Shown here piece after piece: positions 22,601-31,800 of a DNA stretch of 64,000 nt. The translations under genes and the position numbers were made by a program. The notes under the pieces were generated by a model. That model had not been told where the DNA came from. It did not search any database and saw only the letters and a list, made by a program, of their open reading frames with translations. The stretch lies in contig NC_071332.1 of assembly GCF_010183535.1 (NCBI RefSeq), positions 5,456,001-5,520,000 of the forward strand. Direction: 5' to 3'. This stretch comes from Caenorhabditis remanei. Lineage: Eukaryota; Nematoda; Chromadorea; Rhabditida; Rhabditidae. Position 1 is the first letter of the stretch; each line of letters starts with the position of its first letter.

Positions 22601-23790
22601 TAGTTATTACTCAGTTTCTATAATAACTCAAGTGCTCAGCTTCTAACTCTTGCTATTTTCATTTATTTCGCTAGAAAAGTTCTTCATTTCCAGTTCGATG
22701 AATTGACGGTCTCGTACGTAATACTGTGATCTGAGGAACCATGCAACACTGACTCTGAAAATGACTGAAATATCTCAGTAGGTTTCATTTGTGTCAGTGT
22801 TGTGCAGTTTTAGTTGTTGCTTTTTTGTCGGGCTTTCTAATTCTCGTAGTTTTACATCCGCTTCTTGTCCATCCGCCATTTTTCTCATTTTGAATGTTCG
22901 AATGATGTTTTTCAACGTCTGACAGTTACAGATCACTCAATTCCCTCCTGCACCTCCACGTAAAGATGACAAGACGTTTGTCACTGAGGTACTGTAGTTG
23001 TGTCTGGGGATTTAGGTGTTTTTTAGAAATTGAATATTGAAATAATACCTATTTCTTCCCTAAATTTTCAAAATCTGAGGAAGAACTAGAAGTCCGGGGA
23101 AGAACAAAATCTGGAGAAGACTAGGATTTTGATGAGAATAGAAAACTAGAAAAATTTTCAAAATCCATGTTCTTCCCCGAATTTTCAAAATCTGGAGAAG
23201 AAAAAAGAAGAACGAAAAAGAGATTTTCGAGTCAATACCAACTCTTATAGCTGAACTGAGCTAGAATCTAGAATTTCTGATTTAGAATCCTTTTTTCTTT
23301 CCCGGATTTTGGAAATCCGGGATATTTTTTTACCCAAATTGTGAGAATCCGGAGTCTTGGTGCTCATTTTTGTACTTGACGATTCTCAAGTAACGTTAAT
23401 AAGGCTCGAGATAGGAATTGGGAAATGATTACTCTAGAAATCTAAATAGCTATTAGCACGGCACGCTTCTTACAACCGCGCTCTACCGAAACCGAAGAAG
23501 ATTGTGTGCAAAATTGAGAGATTCAGAGAAAAAGAGACTTGAAAAAATCTCTGAGAATGATGAATTACAAAATTGAAGCCTTTTGTTTGATCTACCAGTT
23601 TTTAAGACGATAGAATGAATCTTTTCCCCCCATTTTTCAAATCCCCATTCTAAAAATATGTTCATCATTCCAGAAATGCAAACGTCTTCTAACTCAAACC
23701 GACTTCTGGGCCTCCAACGGACATTTCTTGCTTCCAGAAGCCGGCTCCACAATTGTCGATCCGATGCTTCATGGATATCGATTCTTCTGA
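19685..23790 (+). CDS. Mitochondrial carrier (SLC25A29/A20-like), 7 exons, alternative C-terminus
   Basis: Inner-membrane solute carrier with exons 19685-19724, 20826-20972, 21295-21571, 22129-22422, 22469-22598, 22932-22988 and 23674-23790, giving 353 aa with continuous phase. The three signature repeats are [22 protein letters not shown] and [11 protein letters not shown]. The N-terminus ([20 protein letters not shown]) and [14 protein letters not shown] in the fifth helix are typical of the carnitine/acylcarnitine and basic amino acid branch. The substrate cannot be fixed from sequence. The usual carrier core ends near residue 296. Two C-termini are possible: the short exon 22695-22730 ([11 protein letters not shown], stop) gives 307 aa, and the last two exons add 57 residues ending in [10 protein letters not shown]. 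Introns 1, 3 and 6 carry MITEs. I recall the orthologue as C. elegans C54G10.4. Confidence 0.88.
19783..20225. mobile_element. Palindromic MITE, family 'TACAGTACTGGTCAAAAAG'
   Basis: It begins GTACAGTACTGGCCATAAAG and ends CATTCTTTATGGCGTAGGTA. Inner arms (TTGTAGTTGACAACTTTTTT and its inverse) also pair. The left segmental copy has the empty site at about 2908. Other copies are at 46988-47444, 51011-51421 and 54007-54470, with a fragment at 49735-49885. Confidence 0.85.
20271..20825 (+). other. Carrier intron 1, remainder
   Basis: The 3' part of the 1.1-kb first intron lies beyond the duplicated block. No additional feature was recognised. Confidence 0.5.
21768..22078. mobile_element. TIR MITE in carrier intron 3
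   Basis: Inverted ends CAGAGTTGAGCGGAATT and CATTCCGCTCAACTCTG bracket about 310 bp. GACGTCAT or similar sequence lies outside both ends. It is wholly intronic. Confidence 0.75.
22695..22730 (+). CDS. Alternative last exon of the carrier
   Basis: After the acceptor TTTCCAG, 36 nt in the frame of the preceding exon encode [11 protein letters not shown] and a stop. Use of this exon would end the carrier at 307 aa, the normal family length. Skipping it joins to 22932 and gives the 353-aa form. Both paths preserve frame; which is used is not visible from sequence. Confidence 0.5.
23450..23545. mobile_element. Partial MITE in carrier last intron
   Basis: It carries ACAACCGCGCTCTACCGAAA and is nearly identical to the left half of the copy at 6762-6903. 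The other half is missing. Confidence 0.6.
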
Positions 23791-24082
23791 ATTCTCTTTT
23801 TTTCTCTCTGATTTCATTTCGCCGTTATCCTCTCTTCTCTCAAACTCTCTCATCCTCACGGAATCAGATTCGCTCTTCTGATAGGTTCGCGTGTCGCAGA
23901 GGTCGGCTACGGGTTCCAAGAATCAAATGAAATCTCAAATGCCGACCTCTGATCTCGATTGTGCCAACCGATACCGGTTTACTTTTTCTTCTTGTTTCTT
24001 TTCTTTTGTACACATTCCAACGGGTATCTACTCTTGACTTGTTCACTGTTAGGAACATGACGAAAATAAATGTCTTATCATT

Positions 24083-24560
24083 TTTCATCATGATGATGCG
24101 CTCAATTCATTATATCCGTCAGAAAACGAAATATCATTAGATCAAAAGTGATCAGCAATTAACTTTTTAATCCGAAAGCAAAAGCAATTAGAGGTGAGAA
24201 TAATTGGCAAACAGTAAATCGGAAATAAGAAGTATACCAGTATAGAAAATCGTAAAATAAAGAAGCGCAAAAGGGGAAGAAATTCGATGTAAATAAGTCA
24301 AATGGTACACGAAAAAATCTCCAGTAAAAATGAAAGCGTAAAGCGATATTTTAAAGTACAAGAGGAGACAAAATGAGACAACAAATACAGTGAAGCTCGT
24401 ATAGTTCAAGGGAAAAAACGGGTAAGAAATGTGTCAGAAAGCGGGTATGATGAGAGAATGAAACAAGAATAAAGCTCTTGAGGATCTGAAGAAACATTGG
24501 TACCTGATCAGGGCTGATCAAAAGCATTTGGGGGTACTTGCGGTTACATGATGGTAGATC
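24083..24560. repeat. Intergenic direct repeat, left copy
   Basis: About 480 bp (from CATCATGATGATGCGCTCAA to AGCATTTGGGGGTACTTG) recur at 28305-28787 with high identity. Each copy lies just 3' of a conserved gene: the carrier here, the ABC transporter at the other. The repeats bracket the F-box pair and point to a duplicative insertion. Frames seen in it are not supported as genes. Confidence 0.85.
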
Positions 24561-24658
24561 AAAAATTCCCTTGCAGTTCTTACTCGGAGTCTGGGAGGCT
24601 GTGAAGTAAACAATAAAAAAACCAACAACAATTGGAATAAAACAAGAGAAAATAACAT

Positions 24659-26030
24659 TTAATTTTTGTAGATTTTAAAAGATTCCGAACCGAATCGATT
24701 CAACAAAAACTGAATAAACAAATTTGAATTTGGAATTGTGTAAACTTCTTGAGAGGCAGTTGGCTGATGGTTCAGAACTCTCTTCACTTCTTCCGTAGCC
24801 AATCTCGCCTGATTTTCTATTTGGATATGCTCGAAGTTGGTTCATTTGGATACACTCTGAAATTCAATTATATGAAGTTTGTCAGAAAATATAAAAATTA
24901 CATCGCAAAGGTTGACTACATCTGTCAAATAAATCGATCCAAAGTGCGCTTCAATAGTTGAAAAATGAAGAAAATGTTCGATTGGTGGCAAGCCGGTTTC
25001 ATATACACGCAATCCGAGATGTTTCGCCTGTTTCCATTGATCCATTTCGGCAATTTCGTCGATATTGTATTGTTCAAGTCCTTCGGAAATACTCATTTTT
25101 CGAGTGTTCCCGGTTTCAAACACCGTAAAACGCCCATCAAGTCATTCGGTTCTTCGGCAAAAATCAAGAAATTCTCCACGTGAATGTTATGATCCAATGA
25201 ACTGAGTAGCTTGATTACGGCATCAGTATACAAAAAAGCGCCTTCAAACCAGAAACCAGAATTCGTATAAAACTCGAAATCTTTCAGACAAAGTTTCGGA
25301 TTTCTCAGTAAAGGTTCCAATACTCCGAGTACATGTTTTCAATCACTTCCATTTGAAGACTTGAATTTTTCTTTTTTAAAACATCCCATTTTGAGTCAAC
25401 GATAAGTGCACCATCCACAGTGACGTCTGGGCAACCAACCTCTGTATTATCGAACTAGATATGAGTACAGGGAGGTGCCTGCTGATCTATAATGGCTCGA
25501 AATCCATACGAAACGTTGCGGAGATTCAAACTGAAAATTAAAAATTGAAAGGTTTTCCATTTATAATTCGATGCTCACTATGACTTGATATCACATTTTT
25601 CGACCATTTTTCCAATCACGTAGTCTGGGAGATTTGAGAAAGTGATACGACTGAATAAGTGTCCACTGCCAAATCGTTTGTACCAGTAACCATGATCTTC
25701 CTTATCGATTTTATAATATTTAAATGCATCACATATTTAAATCGTCGATTGATTTTTCAGAGGAAGTATCCACGAATGTCAGGAATTGAGCGATCTCTGG
25801 AAAACGAAAATATGAAAATTTCACTCAGAAGATTTTTCTTACCGTTCATCTTCTTCTAGGTATTGATTAAACAAATACTCGTATTCTTCAAATGAAATCG
25901 ATCCTTTTACCATTCTTTCAAACAGTTTCTTATAATTCGAATAAGATTTTTCAGTATGAAAACGTTGATATTTGTCATAGAGAACATGATCACGAAGATC
26001 GATCCGAGAATTCGGCGGTAGATTAGTCAT
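24659..26030 (-). pseudogene. F-box/FTH (fbxa-type) pseudogene
   Basis: It aligns throughout with the intact paralogue at 26221-27843, in the same exon order. It keeps an N-terminal HTH_48-like repeat (MTNLPPNSRIDLRDHVLYDK), an F-box stretch (FSNLPDYVIGKMVEKCDIKS) and the FTH/DUF38 region (ending CLKPGTLEK, then MDQWKQAKHLGL). Exon 2 has lost about 30 nt with a frameshift and in-frame stops soon after IRGYFL. The third exon has more stops near 25330-25480, and the frame shifts near 25100. The multiple independent lesions make it non-functional. As an intact gene it would have been a substrate-recruiting subunit of an SCF ubiquitin ligase. Confidence 0.8.
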
Positions 26031-26220
26031 TTTTCGAGATTTCTCTGTAATAAGATAACGTTTTTTTCGGGTTTTGTCACAAAAGAACGAAATATAATAT
26101 AAAAAGCGAGTGAAACGCATTACATATCTTAATAAAAGAAACCACACAAAACAGCATTTTTATAAAAGTTAGCAACAAAAAAAAACCAACAACAATTGGA
26201 AAAAAAGAGAAATAAAACAT

Positions 26221-27843
26221 TTAACTTTTGTAGATTTTGAGCATTGTCGAATCCCAACGCTCGAACTGAATAAACAAATTTGTATTTGGAATTGAGTAAA
26301 CTTCTGGAGAGGCAGTTGGCTGGAGGTTCAGAGCTATCTTCACTTCTTCCGGATCCGTATCCTCATCTTCTATTTTGAAATGCTCGAAGTTGGTCCATAT
26401 GGGAATGCTCTGAAATTTAAAATATACATATACAGTAAAAATGGAAGTGGCTTAATTTTTCGAGTTTTATTTGACGAATACTTCTTTTCGGGTTTTGATC
26501 CTTATAAGTAGTTTTTAACTTGATTTATCACTAAAAACACTCGAAAAAATGACATGACTCTGCAAATTCAACAAATCCTTTCGGATTCTAGATTCCGTGT
26601 TTCGGAATTCCGGGTATCTTTTCCATTCCGAATTCAAGTTTCCGGAAATTAAATAATGCATGCCATACAACTAATGCGTCTGGGTCCCGTGACGTCAGAA
26701 ATTACTAAAATTACCTTGACCAAGTCTTCCAGGTGAATCGGAACAAAGCACGTTTCAATGGTTGAGAAATGAGATAGATGGTCAATGGACGGCAATTTGT
26801 ATCCAGTCAACACGAGATGTTTTGCTTGTTTCCATTGGTCTATTTCATCGATTTGATTGCTCAACGGAAAATCGTGGTTAAACTCAATTTTTTCGAGTGT
26901 TCCCGGTTTGAAGCATTGTAACATTCCGATCAACTCTTTTTCGCTGTCGACGTCAATTGAGCAATGTTTAACGTGAATTGTACGATTAAATGTGTTCATA
27001 ACCCTGATTACGGTCTCTGTATCCGATAAGAACCCTTGAAAAGCAAACTTGACAACTCCGAAACTTTCCAGTTGGAGTTTGGGATTTCTCAGCAAAAATG
27101 TCAGTGATCGAGGCATTCGTTTTTCGATCTCTTCGATTGGAAGACATGAATCCGGTGTTTTGAAACAAATCGAGTCAGCCGGAAGTGCACCATATACACC
27201 AAATTCTAACCGGGCTCTACAACGCACTTCAATTTCAGTGCAGGGAGGCGCCAGCTGATCAATGAGTGCTCGAAGTCCAAATGAAACGTTGCGGAGATTT
27301 AAACTAAAAAAGCATAAATTAAAAGGTTTTTCTTCCATAAATCGAAGCTTACTATGACTTCATATCACATCTTCCGACAATTTCAGCGAGAACATCTTCT
27401 GGGAAATCGGAGAATGTAACTTGAATGACATGTCCGCGGTGAAAGCGTTTGTACCAATAATCATGATCTTCCTTATTGATTTTATGATTTTTGAATGCTT
27501 TGCACAAATCATCGATTGATTTTTCAGCAGTTTTTCTGTCGATGACATCTGATAGAATGCATACTTGGATATCAGCAATTGGGAGATCTCTGAAATTTTT
27601 AAACTTAAACCTGTGAACTCAAAAACTCAATAATTACCTATTCTCAATAGTAGAATGGTAGATTTCATTGAGACATCGATTGAAACAAAGCTCGTATTCA
27701 TCATATGAAATCGCTTTTTTTTCCAAATTTTTACACAAAAATCGATGATTTTCTATTGATTCTCGCATAGTTTTCCGTTGAGCAATGTCATAGAGAATGA
27801 GTGCACGGAGGTTGGCGGGAGAATTCGGATCGAGATCGGTCAT
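26221..27843 (-). CDS. F-box/FTH domain protein (fbxa-type) with two HTH_48-like repeats
   Basis: Exons 27843-27638, 27589-27353, 27303-26715 and 26409-26221 give 406 aa. From the N-terminus there are two tandem HTH_48-like segments of about 50 residues (LRALILYDIAQRKTMRES and ADIQVCILSDVIDRKTAEKS). The F-box follows (FSDFPEDVLAEIVGRCDMKS, then YLNLRNVSFGLRALID). Last is an FTH/DUF38 domain with LLRNPKLQLESFG, LIGMLQCFKPGTLEKI and IDQWKQAKHLVL. Known family members recruit targets to Cullin-RING ligases, and the FTH domain is the presumed target-binding part. The phase is continuous and there is no stop, so it looks active. Rapidly evolving family; the target is unknown. Confidence 0.85.
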
Positions 27844-28304
27844 TTTCTAAAAAATACTTTTTCTCGTGTTTTTTGCATTAGGCAAAATATAAAATCGGAA
27901 AGCAAATCGGGCGCATTACAATAATTAATACAAATATGACGACAAATACACAGTTTCTGACAATAAATTTACTTTATTGCAAGAAAACAAGAATAAAAGC
28001 GATAACTTACAAAACAAAAATCAAAACACCAACGCTAAAACTAGAACTAAACTCTGAAAGCCAACCGACTTCAGAAAACTACTTGTTGCCACGTGGCGTA
28101 AACGTGTCCAAGTGAACTGACGCGCTGAGTTTACGGTAGGCGCGTGAGGCTTTGGCGGAGTTTCGTTGCGTATTTATTGTGAGGACTCGGATAACTACGG
28201 GGTTACAGGGGTACCTTGCCACCGGCAACTGAAGTAGTAAATGAGTAAGGTAGTAAATGAGCAATTGAAAGTAAATGAGTATTTGCCTGAAATTGTGCAT
28301 ATTA
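27844..28304 (-). pseudogene. Orphan 3' exon fragment with poly(A) signal
   Basis: On the minus strand about 50 codons end VHLDTFTPRGNK then TAG (stop near 28079). Behind them is a 3'-UTR-like tail containing AATAAA around 27970. The codons have a coding look, but no upstream exon of the same gene is present: the sequence runs into AAATGAGTATTTGCCTG, the end motif of the palindromic element at 13259-15243. This suggests a 3' gene end carried here by transposition or duplication. I do not recognise the protein. Confidence 0.35.
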
Positions 28305-28787
28305 TCAGTTTTCATCATGATGATGCGCTCATTTCATTATATCCGTCAGAAAACAAATTATCATGAGATTGAGATCAAAAGTGATAAGCAATTCACTTTT
28401 TATTCCGAAAGCAACATGAATCAAAAGCAATTAGAGGTGAGAATAATTGGCAAACAGTAAATCGGAAATAAGAAGTATACCAGTATAGAAAATCGTAAAA
28501 TAAAGAAGCGCAAAAGGGGAAGAAATTCGATGTAAATAAGTCAAATGGTACACGAAAAATCTCCAGTAAAAAGGAAAGCGTAAAGCGATATTTTAAAGTA
28601 CAAGAGGAGACAAAATGAGACAACAAATACAGTGAAGCTCGTATAGTTCAAGGGAAAAAACGGGTAAGAAATGTGTAAGAAAGCGGGTATGATGAGAGAA
28701 TGAAACAAGAATAAAGCTCTTGAGGATCTGAAGAAACATTGGTACCTGAACAGGGGGATCAAAAGCATTTGGGGGTACTTGGCAGGA
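28305..28787. repeat. Intergenic direct repeat, right copy
   Basis: Near-identical to 24083-24560. It lies immediately downstream of the ABC transporter stop codon (28826-28828 on the minus strand). Confidence 0.85.
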
Positions 28788-28825
28788 TGTGAAAATACTA
28801 ACGAGATAGATGAAAACGAAAGTGA

Positions 28826-31800
28826 TTACATGGAAAGAACAGTGTCGGTGCCGAGGAAACTGGCAGTCCGGCTGGCTATCGAAGCCGTATCGATGTCATG
28901 GAGAGACCATTCACCGCCGCGGCCCTGAAATCAAAAGTGATTGTAATGGGGTAATTCAGGTTATGTAAAAATGTATTTTAATACACATTTTACCTTATTC
29001 ACGAGCGGTGAAAAATGTTCGTTGTTCGTGTTATTCTCCCCATTTTTCCCCCTTTTCTACAGTTTTTGGGCATCATTTCGGCTGAGAACACCAAAAAGCT
29101 TAAAGGCAAACGGCAAAATAAGTGAAGAAAAAGGGAAAAATGGTAGAAAAACATGTTTAAAAAAACAGTTTTCATCATTTGTGAATAAGGTAAAATGTGT
29201 ATTAAATTACATTCTTACATGACCTGAATAACCGGTTATTTTATAACCCCTTAATGAAAAATATGTTTAAAAGACCAACCTTCACTCTCAACTCCATATC
29301 GTGGAATTGCTTGAGCGAATAGCGATGTCCAACTGACACAAATGTGATCTTCTCCTCTTGCAGTTTTTTATAAATTTGCATTTCCAACTCGAACCCAATC
29401 GCCGACGTGGATTCATCCAGGAACACAATTCGTGGCCGTGTATAGAACACTCTTGCCAACGACATTCTTTGCAACTCTCCAGGCGACAACGTCTTCATCC
29501 AATCCCATTCAACTGGAGTATCAAGCCCTCCACATCGTTCGATGAGGTGCTCCATTTTAACCCATTCAAGGATTTGAGTGATTCTCGCAACATCTTTATC
29601 AACTTGCAGAGCTTTTACGGGATAAACAATTTGCTGTCGGAGAGTGGTGTTTCCAGATGGGAAATATGGCTTCTGAGCGAGGAAGAAGAGATTCGAAGTG
29701 AGACGACGCCAATGACAGTCCATTTTTCCTGATGAACAATGCCAGAGACCAGCGAACATTCGGAGAAGAGAAGACTTTCCAGTACCACTGTCTCCGGTGA
29801 TGAGAAGGGTTTGACCTTGGATGATTTGGAGGGAAAGCACTGGAAGAAATAATTTTTTTAAATAGAAATTCCCTTTTGTTAAGGGGTTACTCAGCTCATG
29901 TAAAAATGTATTATAATACATATTTTACCTTATTCACGAACGGTGAAAAATTTATTTTTTACATGTTTTCTCCTATTTTTCTACCATTTTTCCCTTTTTC
30001 TACACTTTTTTCACCGTTTTTCTACTGTTTTCCGTCTTCAATCCGGCAGTGAACATCAAAAGGATGCCGCCCGTGTCGAGATGTCCAAATTCAATAATTC
30101 CCGCCTTAAAGCTTTTTGATGTTCACTTCCGAAATGATGACGGAAAACTGTAGAAAACGGTGAAAAAATGTCGAAAAAGGAACAAATGGTAGAAAAATGG
30201 GAGAAAGACATGTAAGAAAAATAAATTTTTCACCGTTCGTGAATAAGGCAAATTATGTATTAAAACACATTTTTACATGACCTGAATATTGTCGAAACAA
30301 ACTTTCTTGACATTCGGTGTTTGCGGATCTAAGTTCCCGCGCTTAAAATAAGCCACGCCCTCTTTCCGTTGCCTCGCCTATATATTAAGGAAAGATCGGG
30401 GAGTTCGACTAATATCATAGCCGAGACAACGGAAAGAGGGCGTGGCTTATTTTAAGCGCGGGAACTTAGATCCGCAAACACCGAATGTCAAGAAAGTTTG
30501 TTTCGTTAATAACCACATTACAGTTTGCTGAAACTCACACTGTACAATCAAGTGACCATGATCATTCGGGGGAGAAAGTGTCGCCGAGTCAACTGTGATC
30601 GCAACTCCATCATCCGGCCACTCATCATCTCCATTCGTTTTTCCACCCAACAAATACTGCGCCTCCTCCTCTTCTTGCTCATCTCTCTCCAATGACATTT
30701 GTTTTCCGTGAATCTCTTGCATATGACGTGTCGCTGATTTGTCATCCTCATCTGAAGCGATGACGACGACAGATGATGGGACAGTTGACGGAGGACGATC
30801 GGTTTCAAGACAATCCGAGTGGAGGCGATTCAACTCTTCGTGAAGTTCCATAACACTGAAAATATGAAAATTATTGGAGACTGTGATAAGAGGTTAGTAC
30901 CGATGAGTGACTCCAGCGAGCTCTCCGAAATCTCCAGCAAGCTTCAAGACGGTTGAGAAGCTGTAGATGAGGTAGAGATAGAAGAAGGCATTCTGAAAAA
31001 ATTATACTTTATCAAGTGGAAAATGATATTTCTTTTGTTGAATTCTTCCACTATTCCAATATAATTATCCTAGGTTGTTACGCACATATGGATCTCTTTC
31101 CCATCCCTTCATTACTTCAAATTTCCATTTTCATCCAAAGAATCGCCTCTTTTTATTCAAATCCCTCTTCCCTTCCTTCTCATTTTATGATCAGATCTCA
31201 GGACATCTCCCCAGAAGAAAGGCCGGAACAGATGGGCTCAGATAGTCAAGAATAGAAGCGGAAAGTGATTAATTAGTTTGTGTGCGGGGGCGACGACGAC
31301 AATAAAGAAAGAAGGAGGGAGTCCAAATTGAGCGAAAAGTCCCTTCCAACGATCTATTCCATTTCTGATGGATTGGACTTTTATGAGTCAGTAAATCATG
31401 CGGTGTTGTCGTGTCGAGTGTGTGCAGGTGGCACTTTGAAATACATGCCATTTTTCATCCAGCTGCCGGACGAAAATTGCTTCGACAGGAGAAAGAAAAA
31501 ACTTCTGTAAATCCCAAAGGACTTCATTTTTCTCCACTTTTCTCGAGCTTAATTCGAGCTTCCAAAGTTCTAAGCTCAATCCCAACGGGACTTGTTTTGT
31601 TTCTTCTTTCTCTAGTTTAATCATTCTCCCTCTCTGATGAGATCACATTGTATCTAAATGCTCGAATAGTCGTCAGCTGACTTCCTTCAGTTGTTCTCAT
31701 CGCCCTCCCTCTTCAATTCTTTTCATTCTTTAGACCCGAGCCCCAATGGCAACACAGAAACGGAAGGAATGGGCGGGTGGAAACAGAGACAAAAAAGGAG

